Source: Nymphalis io | Taxonomy: Eukaryota > Arthropoda > Insecta > Lepidoptera > Nymphalidae | Direction of reading: 5' to 3' | Length of the DNA: 64,000 nt | Assembly: GCF_905147045.1 (NCBI RefSeq) | Contig: NC_065899.1 | Span: 1,128,501-1,192,500 of the forward strand | Shown: piece after piece, positions 25,953-37,876 of the stretch | Layout: the number at the start of each line of letters is the position of its first letter | Numbering within the stretch: the stretch's first letter is position 1 | Translations under genes and position numbers: made by a program | The notes under the pieces: model-generated | The model's database searches: none | The model's input: only the letters and a program-made list of their open reading frames with translations | Told to the model about the DNA's origin: nothing

Positions 25953-28252
25953 AGCTAACGTCATTAACACCTATTTGTGTCACGTCACGTTTTTGTTAGC
26001 TTTTGTGTATTATTTTCTTTTGGTAAATGTCTCAATAATAGCGTGAAAAAATATTCGCTTGTTACTCAAACCACACCCAGTCCGTTTTCAATTAACCGTT
26101 ATTTGTCAAAGAGTCGGAAGGCAGAGACGTTTAGCGTATTTTCACAGTTGATAGGACGTTGTCCCGCGGGACAGGGCGGGACAGGGCGCGTCGGGTTGCG
26201 GGTTTAGCGTTAGGTTACGTTGTTACCAATTTAGATAATTCGCCACACATTTTCATATAGAATTACATGTGATTACAATGATAGCAGATATATTTTAGTG
26301 ATATTTGACTTATTATCTCACACACTGACAAAAACACATGTTCAATATAAATTGCTTTGGTTCTTAGTATAGCGGCTGTTATTGTTAATGTTTACATTTC
26401 ATCTGGTCATCAGAGATGAAGAAAAATATAAATCCCTGCATGTGTTGCATGTAATTTTCTCACCTTTGTTTCCAATAACTGGAGCAGCGTGTTGTTCCAA
26501 ACTATCACCCATGATTGGGAAACAGACAGACTTTATTATTTTTATATATGTTTATTAATCTGATTCTACTAGGGATAAAAGTAAAAAAAAAAAATAGTTT
26601 TTTTCTAATTAAGTATTCATAAAATAATTTACAAAGTAATTAATTTGCTGAGCGAAGTATGTAATGAGTAATGTTAAGTAAAAAACTTTAAAACGTAAGT
26701 AGGAACACCTGAGTATTCTGTCAGTGTAGTTTTGTTAAGCTAAAACCGATTACACTCGGTTAAGTTAAGCCGGAAGCTAGATAGTATAAATACTTTAACT
26801 ATCTTCAAGATAAGTTAAATTCAACCACAATGCTTGTTTAGTTGTTAAACTCGCTCTCGTGAAACAGTTTAACGATTTCTTGTTAGTAGTATGTTAGCTT
26901 CGATAGCTGCTTTTGTGGTGGTAAAAATAACGAAGACTTTGGAAATTAAATACTTGTATTAATGATAATATAATTATAAGATGATAATTATAAGATGAAG
27001 AACTGATGTGTGTCGCGCACGCGAGTCGAGACGACAAGTGAAGTTAAGTTGGTAGGCGCGTCCCCGCACCCGCGATGATATATAGTGAAGCGCCGCAACA
27101 AGTATATTGTAATTATATATAACTCAAAATATAATAAATTTACAAGGATTAAATTAAATATAATGCTGTCACTGGTTTGAAATAAGAGCTCTATCAATAA
27201 CCACCAAGATGATATCATCTTGGTGATATGTATGCTACATTGTTTTTGATACTTAGTTTTACGAATATGATATTACGCTTATAGTATATTATATTGTTGT
27301 TATAAGCCTAAGTTTTTAATTGTTAAGTACAACAGCTAATTACAAAACCTTGCCTACGAAAATGACTAAGAACAGTTTTTTTTTTGGGAATGTAAAATTT
27401 TAAGGTCGAAGTTAAGTAACTTTTTTAATGCTAAACTGATTCATTTCTTTCACGAGTTAAAACTATTCACGTGTGAAATATTTGTATTAGTTTACAGTGC
27501 TACATAGAACAGGACAATTAGCTTTTCAATTAAATACGATTTGCTTCTAAAATAACCGAAAGTTTTTATAAAATCATATTTATTTGTTAATTCAGGGAGT
27601 TATTAGTGGAAGAACATTTGATAATCTATTTAACAATTGATAATTTGTATAATCAGTTTTTTACTAACATTTTTTTTAGCTAGACTAGACTAGATTTATA
27701 ATTAATTCATTTAAGTTGTCCACAATACCGACTTTAAAATGTTTTTTTTTTTATTATTTCAAATAATTACCTTCTAGTTTCCAAAACACTAAGCAAAGTA
27801 ATATAAATTAATTTGGTTATAATCTTTGGCAGTTGTAAGATTTTTCAGAAACTGAAAAAGTCGAATACATTTGATAATAACTTACTTTACAAACTTTGTC
27901 AAAATTACCCTAGTTATTGATTTTACGAATTCAATTCGTTGTATTAATTTAAGAATTACGCTATCGTGTTGGATTTAAGGCAAAAACTATTAATCTATCA
28001 ATCAGATTTATAATTATCATTCGTTAAGAGATGGCCGTGTTATGGTGACCTGGATTAATAAATATTGGTCAAGTCTGTCAAGATCAAAGAAGGGTTCTGT
28101 ATTTTTTTTAAATTATTACTATTATAATGATGATTATAATGATTCTATTACAATGAAAAATACTTGCCTAATGTAAAACCTTCTAAAACTTCGTGTATAT
28201 ATTATTATAATGTACGTGCAAAACAGTTGCGTTATATTTTCTTACGTTTATG
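25953..28252. other. Gene-free; two small GC islands and a palindrome
   Basis: GC-rich stretches at 26155-26210 (repeated 'gggacagggc' words) and 27005-27080 stand out from AT-rich flanks. A perfect 24-bp palindrome lies at 27202-27225. The region 26430-26500 may hold a tiny family M trace ('ggagcagcgtg'). Confidence 0.35.
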
Positions 28253-28370
28253 GGACAGCAATTCGACACGGATGGAGAATAAGCGGCTTTACGTACTTTC
28301 CAAGGCAAGGAAGAGATTTTTTTGCTAGTAAAACCCAGTCACTCAGGATAAACCTAATTAATATTATGTA
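28253..28370 (-). repeat. SINE family Z fragment
   Basis: 'ggcagcaattcgacacg'-like start at 28257, then 'agcggctttacgtac', 'ccaaggca' and 'gctagtaaaacccagt' match the middle of family Z. Confidence 0.5.
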
Positions 28371-28682
28371 ATATATCCACTAGAGTTATATCAGCGACGA
28401 ATGTGAATGACCTGAAATGAAATATATTTGAATTTTACAACACATCTGACTTAAAATTATAAATAATTTCTTTAATAATCATAATTGCAAAAAATATTAA
28501 ATTAAGTAATCAAATAAATAAATAAACTTAGCAATTGTTCACTCGCCACTGGCTTATTAATTAAAAAAACAACTCCCTTCCCTGTTCCCCCTTACCTTTT
28601 AAACTCTAATGTCATGTCAATAAATAAAAAAAATATAAATAAAAAAAAAACATTTAAAAAATGTCTTGTAATAAGCATGATA

Positions 28683-28980
28683 CAGTAACAGCCTGTTAAT
28701 GTCCCACTGCTGCGCTAAGGGCTCTCTCCCTTTTGTGGAGAAAGTTTGGAGCTTTTACCACCACGCTGCTCCAATGCGGGTTGGTAGAATACACATGTGG
28801 CAGACTTCAATGAAATTAGACACATGCAGGTTTCCTCGCGATGTTTTCCTTCACCGTCAAGCACAAGATGAATTATAAACACAAATTAAGCACATGAAAA
28901 TTCAGCGGCGCTTGCCCGGGTTTGAACCGACAATCATCGGTTAAGATTCACGCGTTCTACCCACTAGGCCATCTCGGCTT
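28683..28980 (-). repeat. Metulj-like SINE (family M), essentially full length
   Basis: This is the reference copy of family M here. Read on the minus strand it starts with a tRNA-like head (gccgagatggcctagtggg, then a B-box-like ggttcaaacccgg). A conserved body follows (ttttcatgtgcttaatttg, cttgacggtgaaggaaaaca, cctgcatgtgtctaatttc), then a 3' part (ggagcagcgtggtgg, ccttagcgcagcagtggg). RNA polymerase III initiation from the head and LINE-driven copying are the expected lifestyle. Confidence 0.85.
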
Positions 28981-29014
28981 TTATTATATATTTTATGTTA
29001 CAGCAATTATAACT

Positions 29015-29104
29015 ATTCACATTTATTTCAGATTAGATATACTAAGCTGAAATAAATGTGAATTAGCGACAACATAAACTCATATGAGTTTATATTGTCG
29101 CTAA
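29015..29104. repeat. Two abutting palindromes (double hairpin)
   Basis: Hairpin 1 has perfect 17-bp arms (29015-29031 and 29047-29063) around a 15-nt loop. Hairpin 2 is a 42-bp near-perfect palindrome (29063-29104, centre CATATG) with one mismatched pair. The two share base 29063. No known element explains them. Confidence 0.8.
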
Positions 29105-29808
29105 GGATTCCTAAAAATATCAATTTAAAATGAATTAAAACTAACAATTGTCCATTGTCATTACGTGATCGTCTTCGTCGTGACATTCGTGACGAATGTA
29201 ACTTGACGGGTATGTTTCGTGTTTCATGTATTTTTAATTGTCCTGATAATTATGTAGATTTTTTTATACTTTTAATTGTCTATTTGCAGAAGGATTACAA
29301 TTCAGTTAAGCTATTCTGTAAGAAAATTACGTTATTTTTTTAGATAAATAAGTTTAATTATCATAAGTATCATAATTAATTATAAGATTCCTATTATAAT
29401 TGATATAAGAAATATATTATCACTTAGTTTAAAAATAGAATTACTTATTAAAAAGTAATAATATCCAATAATGTTATATATTCATTTATTAATACGTTAC
29501 TGCACATCGTGTACATAACAGGCCACATCAGAGTCACAGAGGAAAATACATACAGTATAAGGAGACATGATGTCCAAAGGGGTTCCATCGCTTGTGATAC
29601 ATCAAAGACTTGAAAAACAAAAATGATTAGGAAACTAATAATTTAAATGGCAAACTTGATTTATATGGAAGCGTAAAGAAGGAAATATTGCAAGAATAAG
29701 ATACGAATTGAGTTTTTATAGCACTGTAGTTACTTGTTATCAAGTATCATGATTACACGTTAGACTTCTTGATGGAATAAAATATATTTATTATAGTTTA
29801 TTGTAAAA

Positions 29809-30000
29809 TCGAGCCAATATGGTTCAGTGGCTGGAACTCGTGACTCTATATCGATGGTTCAAACCCGGGCAAGTACCACTGATTTATACTTTATAATTAT
29901 AATTCATCTCGTACTCGGCGGAAGGAAAACATCGTGAGGAAACCTGTATGTGTTTCCACCAACCTGTATTAGAGGAGCTTGGCAGAGTAGGCTCCTAACC
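29809..30000 (+). repeat. Metulj-like SINE (family M), diverged with internal deletion
   Basis: Head 'gagccaatatggttcagtgg' and B-box-like 'ggttcaaacccgggca', body 'ggaaggaaaacatcgtgagg', then a shortened 3' part with 'accaacctgtattagagg'. Confidence 0.75.
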
Positions 30001-30344
30001 TTGTCCTCGAAATAAGAGGAAAATAAAAAAGGGATTGCAGTTTAAAAACCCAAAATAATCCATTAAATTAAATTGAACTTGTGTCTGTTGATGATGAGAA
30101 CATATAACAGAAATGATACACAAAAACTATATCAATGAAACCGTAAGACGTGACAACGACCCTGCATTATGGCAAAGTGATTTAGGGCTGTTTTCTGTCG
30201 AGACAACTCAATAATCTCGATTGAGTCTGCGAGTGCGAGGGGACTGCCTCGATCACAAATTGAAGTACAGACACAGTATCGTATATGTATACATACGATT
30301 GGAATAATATTTCAAAGTCGAATAAGACATTTTTTCTTTATAAT

Positions 30345-30582
30345 ATAGGTAGGACGGGAAGATGGGCCACCTGATGGTAAGTGATTATCACCGTCCATTG
30401 GCGCCGTAAGAAAAATTAACCATTCCATACATAAATGCGCCACCAACCTTTAGAACTACGATGTTATGTCTCTTGTACCTGTAGTTACACTGGCTCCCTC
30501 ACCCTTCAAGCTGTAACGCAATAATACAAAGTATTGCTGCTTGGCTGTAGAATATATGATGAGTGAATGGAACCTATGTATA
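30345..30582 (-). repeat. Family X, diverged copy
   Basis: 'gggccacctgatggtaagtg', 'tgcgccaccaacctttagaa' and 'ctccctcacccttcaagctg' in reverse orientation. Confidence 0.8.
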
Positions 30583-30856
30583 CAAATAAGTGTACGTTGA
30601 AATGATATATTTTCTTATATCTATAACATAATGATATAGTATGTCAATTGCCGCCAATAAATTACAAAATTCCTGCATATAAAGTTATACCCGGTTATAC
30701 GTATGGAAAAAAAGTGTATGGAATATAAAGTGGGTCAACCACCGTCATGCTGCCGGTGTCACTTTTTGATCCTGCTTCGGAGGGTTTCTTCAACTAATGG
30801 ATAGAGTAAAATACAATTCATGTTTTAATTACAAAAATAAAGTTTTTTTTATGTAG

Positions 30857-30893
30857 GTTGCAAGTAATGTAAAGGAATGCTGGCGGAATAAAG
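30857..30893 (+). other. Possible 37-nt exon of an unknown transcript
   Basis: A T-rich tract ending in 'tttttatgtag' is followed by 37 nt and then a full-consensus donor, AAG|gtaagta. The pairing resembles a micro-exon. No partner exons can be identified and chance is possible. Confidence 0.2.
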
Positions 30894-32417
30894 GTAAGTA
30901 CAATAAAAAGCTTTTTTAAAATTCTATTCGTAAAAATTAAATAATAATTGAATTGATTGGTGCAATGATTGTGGGTTGAAATAGCAGTACCAAAAGGTAA
31001 AAAAATAATTCTAATATTTACATATTTTACAATTTTTGTAAAGTTTTAGTTTAGAAATTTAGTTTCTTAAACACATTTTAAGTGGTGTCCATGAAAAAAA
31101 TACATTCTATTTATAGGCATGAATACTACTAGATTGGTCTTCTAAGCGCACGAAGCTCGAATGTGACAACGATAAGAGTTTCGGCAGAAAGTGATGCATT
31201 CAATAGTTTTCTATCCATATTCTACTCTTGGTTTTGGAAAATTTTCTTCAAAATGTAATGGTTTAAAATCTACGAAGATACTGAAGAGAAAATATCACAA
31301 AATAACTGATTAGACAGCTTCCAGAGGTAGTAGTGTGATACAAATACAATGTATAAACTATACAGTGACTAGGTTCGAAAGAAAATATAAAAATAATTCG
31401 CTTATTAATTTTTTTGTTACACTACCACAAATGCAAATACGTCGTCAAGCTGAGTTGCTTCAAGTTGTTACTTACAAAAGAAACAAAAACGGGTAATATT
31501 GTTTCAACTAGCATTCTGTGTGAAAATACTATATTGGAATGTAGTGCCTAGAGATATATCAACCCATCATCTCTATGAAATTCAACCTCACAACCCCCTC
31601 ACCCCACCCAGAGCCCGCGGCACAGGATATTGCAGTCATTACTATCCCCATTAATATGACATTTGCAGAATTTTCTCACTCGTTGTGGATATTGACACCG
31701 CAAATAATATTTGTAATATCGCTACCATGTATGTACGTTTATAATCGGTTTTACGTAACAAATTTGTGAAACGATTCTGAGGCATCGAGTTTTCTATTTT
31801 ATCACTGGCTTATCTTACTTTGATTAGTAAAATAACAATTTTTATAAGACACCTTTTCAGATATACATATTTTTGTTATACATTTATTTTTCTTGTCTCG
31901 GATATTCTTCTATTGTTGTGTTTAAGATTTAGTTTATCTATATTTAATATTTATTTAATTATTTATGTAACATACATAAATTTGCTGTCGCTACTTTTTT
32001 CTTTTTATGTTTAATTACAAGCGGTGTTTGCCTATAATTAGTTGTTACGCTATTCTATGTATATATATTTTTTAAATGTATTAAGTTTTATATTCAGTGT
32101 AAATAACTGTTGGTAAACCTTAATAAATATAAATATAAAATCACGTTTACTCTCAAAGCAAGACAAGGCACATTGAATAAGATATAAACATCGACTCCGT
32201 ATTCGATCTGGTACTGTTAAAATATTTAAAAACATTTATTTTATATTGCTCTCATGAATATTTATTTAACATATGAGTAAAAATTAGATCTTTAGTTTAG
32301 GTAAATACTTGATGTCGGTTTGTATTTTTTTTAAGTGTATAATTTTCTATTTTTTCCAGGGGCAGCTTAAAACGAAGACTGGTATTCCCTTACAAGGGAA
32401 CAGAAATTTTTCTATCG

Positions 32418-32692
32418 ATGTACAAGCTTATAGGTAGGTACCACCCCTCATCAGATATTCTACCGCAAAACAGCAGTACTTGGTATTGTTGTGTTCCGGT
32501 TTGAAGTGGAATGAGCCAGTGTAACTACAAGCACAAGGGACATAATATCTTAGTTCCCAAGGTTGGTGGCGCATTGGCGATATAAGCGATGGTTAACATT
32601 TCTTACAATGCCAATATCTAAGGGCGTTGGTGACCTCTTACCATCAGGTGGCCCATATGCTCGTCCGCCTTCCTATTCTATAAAAAAAATCG
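32418..32692 (+). repeat. Family X, near full length
   Basis: 'taggtaggtaccacccctca' to 'ttcctattctataaaaaaaa'. The 5' twenty or so bases are missing. Well preserved. Confidence 0.85.
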
Positions 32693-33424
32693 AAAACTTC
32701 CAAGTTTTGTTGTTTTGTTTTTGGGGCAAATATATAAAATGTAATATATAAGAATCAAGATGGTACAATGGTTAGACTAGAACTAACCAAAATTTTTTAT
32801 TTAAATAGTCCTAATGACATCCTCTTTCACTTCCTTCCAGCACATGACATCTCCCCACACAATAAATCTATATTTTTTGTTCCATTATATCTCCATATTA
32901 TGTTAATTAATATTATCGTACTATTCAATTAATGTTTCTGACTGCGAAAATAGATAATAAATTTACAAGCTGTATATTTTATCTGTGAAATAATTTTCCG
33001 TTACGAAATCATAAAACATTGTAACAATTATATTAAAATGGTTTGCTCACTTTATAATTCAAAACTGCAAAAAACCAATAGTTCTTTCTTTAAAAATATA
33101 AGTTTTTCCTACAGACTTTCATCTATATCGTCACCTTTGGAGTTAAATCCAATATCAAATCTAGCAGACTGGCCTTACCGACTGGTAAGGTATGCAAATT
33201 TTCATGGTGCTAGCCACAGTAGTTTGGGCTGTTCGTTTATATCGTCTGCCAGTCAGTTATTGATTTGTATATATATAGAATTATAAATTTTGTCATTAGG
33301 AACCCGATAAGTTTTTAAATTTTACATTTGAGTATATTTGCGTTTAATAAGATTGATACCAATTGTAGTAATCTGATTTTAATATGAAAAATACCGCGTC
33401 ATCTCGACTCAGTATTTGTTCACA
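32693..33424. other. Gene-free sequence
   Basis: A trace of a SINE head ('agatggtacaatggtta') lies at 32758-32790. An octamer-type ATGCAAAT is at 33192-33199 next to a small hairpin (ccttacc / ggtaagg). No coding support. Confidence 0.3.
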
Positions 33425-33505
33425 CCATCTGGTCCAGTGGTGTTCAGAAACATGTGGTTTGTAGCTGATGATCACCGGTTCAAATCAAGGCAAGCACATA
33501 GTTTT
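33425..33505 (+). repeat. tRNA-like SINE head, probably family M
   Basis: 'ctggtccagtggtgttcag' (A-box-like) and 'ggttcaaatcaaggcaagca' (B-box-like) match the family M head. The body is missing or decayed. Confidence 0.5.
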
Positions 33506-33712
33506 CGTATCATTAATTATTGTTTATAATTTATTTTATCCCGTGACGGTAAAGAAAATCATATATCGAAATCAAAAAATATTCACTAATATTTTGTTAC
33601 ATAGACTTTGCATTGAATGCCAATTTAGAAATGTTAAAGCTCTCCCTTTCAACCTCAATTTGAAGAAAATTATTACTTAAATATTTTAAAATTTACCTAA
33701 ATAAAAAAGGGA

Positions 33713-33930
33713 GGTTTTTTGTTAGTTCAAATAACATCTTAGTTTCCAGGGTTGGTGGCGCATTGGCGATGTAAGCGATGATCAACATTTCTTACAATAC
33801 TAATGTGTTTGGCCGTCGGTGATCATCAGGTAGCCTATCTTCGAAATCGAAAAAAATCAGCGATACTTGCTCGGATTTGAACCTACGACTGTCGCTTACG
33901 ATCACGTACTTGATCACTAGCACAGTATTC
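33713..33930. repeat. Family X 3' part (+) beside family M head (-)
   Basis: 33713-33838 carries the family X 3' half ('gggttggtggcgcattggcg', 'gtgatcatcaggtagcc'). 33857-33925 carries a reversed family M head ('cttgctcggatttgaacc'). Confidence 0.6.
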
Positions 33931-34386
33931 TGATGCGTTTTTCGTAAAGAAACTAATTATCATAAACTTGTTTTTAAAACCCAACGTGTTTAATGTATTT
34001 TTATTCACAAAACATTATTATAGATTCGTCTCAGTGACTTAAAGAATCGTGAACGGTTACATTATTCCAGTTATAAGTATGGTTTTAATAAATGCCACAC
34101 TAATTATTAGATATTAAGCTCACAAGCAAACACGTCGTAAAAACATGACACTGGAGGTTTTTTTTGATAAAACAACGAAGAGTTTTCGAAGCGTAAATAG
34201 GCTTCATAATCCATTTCTTACATTCACCGTGAATTTAATACCATTAAATTATTAGTTTTTAGATTCATTATAGTGTAACTACGTTGTTAGGAACAGACAC
34301 AATAGGCGTTGTAGATTTAATAGTTACCTACATCCTGAGGTGAGGTATTAAGGATACCGTAGATATAGTTTAGTTGATGTTTACTT

Positions 34387-34612
34387 TGTGGTAGGGATTT
34401 GTACAAGCCTGTCTAGGTACCACCAACTCATCACATATTCTACCACCAAACAGCTGTACTTAGTATTGTCGTGTTCCGACATCAGTTCCAAGGTTGGTGG
34501 CGCATTGGCGATTTAAGGAAAGGTTAATATTTCTTACGGGAGCAATGTATATGGATGGTGCTAATTACCTACCATCTACCTGTCCGCCTACCTATATAAA
34601 GAAAAAAAAAAA
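34387..34612 (+). repeat. Family X, diverged (in duplication copy 1)
   Basis: 'tggtagggatttgtacaagc' to 'cctatataaagaaaaaaaaa'. The middle part of the family is deleted. Confidence 0.75.
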
Positions 34613-34738
34613 CAGATATGCTTAATCAAAATAAAACGTAAATTACATTTTTTTTGTTTTCTTACATTCGGTTATTTATTCTTAAATAAACAACTTCATT
34701 TACATAATCCTACCTAATCATTTCAAATATAAAGCTTG

Positions 34739-35222
34739 ATATAATTCATCTCGTGCTTGACGGTGAAGGAAAACATCGTGAGGAAACCTGCATGTGTCGA
34801 ATTTCACTGAAATTCTGCCACATGTAATAATAATATCCTAATAATATCCTGGGACATTTTTCACACACGGCCATCTGATCCCAAATTAAGCTTGTACAAA
34901 GCTTGTGCTATGGAAACCAGATAACTGATATACTACATATACTACTTTTTTTTGTAAATACATACTTATATAGATAATTACACCCAGACTCAGGACAAAC
35001 ATTCATGTTCATGCACACAAACGTCTGTCCTGGGTGGGAATCGAACCCACAACCTTCGGTGTGAAAGGCAAGTGTTCTACCAACACGCCAACCGGCTCAA
35101 ATGTGTATTCCATCAACCCGCATTGGAGCAGCGTGGTGGAATAAGCTCCAAACCTTCTCCTCAAAAGGGAGAGGAGGCCTTAGCCCAGCAGTGGGACATT
35201 CACAGGCTGTTACTGTTTACTG
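34739..35222 (+). repeat. Family M SINE interrupted by family Y
   Basis: Body 'attcatctcgtgcttgacgg' ... 'ctgccacatgt' (34739-34832), then the family Y insertion. The family M 3' half resumes at 35098 ('cccgcattggagcagcgtgg' ... 'cacaggctgttactg'). Head truncated. Confidence 0.85.
34833..35098 (-). repeat. tRNA-derived SINE family Y inside family M
   Basis: On the minus strand: head 'gagccggttggcgtgttgg' (A-box-like), 'gggttcgattcccaccc' (B box), body 'gtttgtcctgagtctggg', end 'tgtcccaggatattattagg' with an ATT-rich tail. Short repeats resembling 'aaatgt' flank it, consistent with a target-site duplication. It is younger than its host SINE. Confidence 0.85.
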
Positions 35223-35257
35223 TACCCATGAACAAATTTCATCAAAATTTGTTCAGT

Positions 35258-36361
35258 GAGGTTTTTTTTGATAAAACAACGAAGAGTTTTCGAAGCGTAA
35301 ATAGGCTTCATAATCCATTTCTTACATTCACCGTGAATTTAATACCATTAAATTATTAGTTTTTAGATTCATTATAGTGTAACTACGTTGTTAGGAACAG
35401 ACACAATAGGCGTTGTAGATTTAATAGTTACCTACATCCTGAGGTGAGGTATTAAGGATACCGTAGATATAGTTTAGTTGATGTTTACTTTGTGGTAGGG
35501 ATTTGTACAAGCCTGTCTAGGTACCACCAACTCATCACATATTCTACCACCAAACAGCTGTACTTAGTATTGTCGTGTTCCGACATCAGTTCCAAGGTTG
35601 GTGGCGCATTGGCGATTTAAGGAAAGGTTAATATTTCTTACGGGAGCAATGTATATGGATGGTGCTAATTACCTACCATCTACCTGTCCGCCTACCTATA
35701 TAAAGAAAAAAAAAAACAGATATGCTTAATCAAAATAAAACGTAAATTACATTTTTTTTGTTTTCTTACATTCGGTTATTTATTCTTAAATAAACAACTT
35801 CATTTACATAATCCTACCTAATCATTTCAAATATAAAGCTTGATATAATTCATCTCGTGCTTGACGGTGAAGGAAAACATCGTGAGGAAACCTGCATGTG
35901 TCGAATTTCACTGAAATTCTGCCACATGTAATAATAATATCCTAATAATATCCTGGGACATTTTTCACACACGGCCATCTGATCCCAAATTAAGCTTGTA
36001 CAAAGCTTGTGCTATGGAAACCAGATAACTGATATACTACATATACTACTTTTTTTTGTAAATACATACTTATATAGATAATTACACCCAGACTCAGGAC
36101 AAACATTCATGTTCATGCACACAAACGTCTGTCCTGGGTGGGAATCGAACCCACAACCTTCGGTGTGAAAGGCAAGTGTTCTACCAACACGCCAACCGGC
36201 TCAAATGTGTATTCCATCAACCCGCATTGGAGCAGCGTGGTGGAATAAGCTCCAAACCTTCTCCTCAAAAGGGAGAGGAGGCCTTAGCCCAGCAGTGGGA
36301 CATTCACAGGCTGTTACTGTTTACTGTACCCATGAACAAATTTCATCAAAATTTGTTCAGT
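35258..36361. repeat. Tandem duplication, copy 2 (1,104 bp)
   Basis: Identical as read to 34154-35257 and directly joined to it. Contains family X at 35491-35716, family M at 35843-36326 and family Y at 35937-36202. Near-identity means either a very recent event, gene conversion, or an assembly artefact. Confidence 0.9.
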
Positions 36362-37876
36362 GGCTTAGCTGTGAAAGAGTAACAGACAATATATCAATGA
36401 CTTGTGAGTACCAAATAAATTAAACTACAATTACTGCTTATTTTACCAAAGTTATGATACATAAGAAATGGTTAGTGTGACTTACTTTTACAAACTGTCA
36501 AGTATTTTTCTGAATAAATTCTAAACTATGTATATATTATCAGATATATTCTCAAACATGCATCATATAAATATACTAAAAAGCATAGACTGTCATACGT
36601 GAATGTTCCATATCAAACGGTCAAGTAGTATAAAAAAACCAGTCTATTTATAATTTTAATATGCATCGTTAGCGTACAGTTAAAGCAATTCGCTCGTACA
36701 ATGTACATATTTGTAAAATACACGCACATATATTCTAAATAATGGCAAGATAAATACAAAGAAGCATGCATTTATTGTTAATGTTACAAAAAATAACTAT
36801 GGAAAGGTTATTAATTTGATTAACGATGTAAATTAATCGACAATTGGACACTTCAGACAAAGTACGTGATGAAAACGTTTATGGTAATAATATGTAAATA
36901 CGATCGTAACTAAAAAAAACCTACGTTACTTTATCATCTGATAAGACACTGGCTGAATGTATTGTGCATAGCAAGTGCAAATTCATGTTAATAAAAAAAG
37001 TTGTTGCTTACTTTCAGATTTTTTAATAATTATCTGCGCTACAATTGTGTTGCTATGTTCATCCCGTATACAATCATAATCAATCCATTGAGATTATGAT
37101 GAATTATTACTTAAAATTAATAAGCCTGTGTAATTTTGAAAAAAAAATCTATATTTAGTATTAATAATAAGATCGTAATATTACCAGCATTAAAAAAAAA
37201 CAACAACTCAAGTAGAGATTTCATCAACACATACTCCCTGTGAGTATGTTTTGATGAAATGAAGTTGAATAAAAGCTTGTTAAAATACCTCGTTCTATTT
37301 ATTTTAAACACAATTTTAATCGTCAAAATAAAAGATAATATGTTTCCAAGCAATTATAGCACGCACCCTAAACTTCGCATACCCACCATAAATTTTTAAG
37401 CGTTGTATAATATCATATAGATTACACTGATACACGCAACAAATTAAAAAACCGTCTCCTAGAATCTGATATGAAGTTAAAATATACTACTAATGGCTGT
37501 AAGTGCCAAACTAAAAGATCCTTAAAATAAAAATAAAAAAACAGACAAAGTATTGTAATATTTCATAAGCATTAAATAAATGTGAGAACAAATACTTTTT
37601 TGTGCAATTCATAAGCATGACAGTAATTAGAAAGCCGCGCTAAAGGTTGGGCTTAAGTAAAAAGTTTTTAATCACTTCGCTTGTTCTGTCTTAACGATCG
37701 AATTTCAGGGCATCAAAAATGTTGCAAGTACATAAATTATTTGTATGAGTTGGGAGTAATTTTGTTTTATTTTTAAATTTGTGTTTTTTAACTGAATATT
37801 TTTAAAATTGATGATTTAGATAAATATTATTAAAAGATAACTAATGTATGATGATCCTCTGCACTGGAGCAGCTTT
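36362..37876. other. Gene-free AT-rich sequence with one strong hairpin
   Basis: No coding region or known repeat. The hairpin at 37218-37260 has 19-nt arms with one mismatch and a 5-nt loop. Confidence 0.45.

Larger units (their letters stand above)
34154..35257. repeat. Tandem duplication, copy 1 (1,104 bp)
   Basis: Head-to-tail twin of 35258-36361. Line-by-line reading finds no difference between the copies. The unit contains a family X copy, unique sequence, and a family M SINE split by a family Y SINE. Only about 1 bp of homology is seen at the breakpoints. Confidence 0.9.

Noticed and set aside
25977..26207. 76-codon open frame beginning with a hydrophobic stretch
   Set aside because: No domain is recognised, and the C-terminus is a translation of the GC-rich 'gggacagggc' patch.
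35036..35098. tRNA-like sequence with A- and B-box matches (also at 36140-36202, 49780-49840, 60031 and 62521)
   Set aside because: Each is the head of a family Y SINE with the same body and tail. No complete cloverleaf with a free 3' end was identified.
35072..35359. 95-codon frame, repeated at 36176-36382
   Set aside because: The shared N-terminal peptide is a translation of family Y and family M SINE sequence present in both copies of the tandem duplication.
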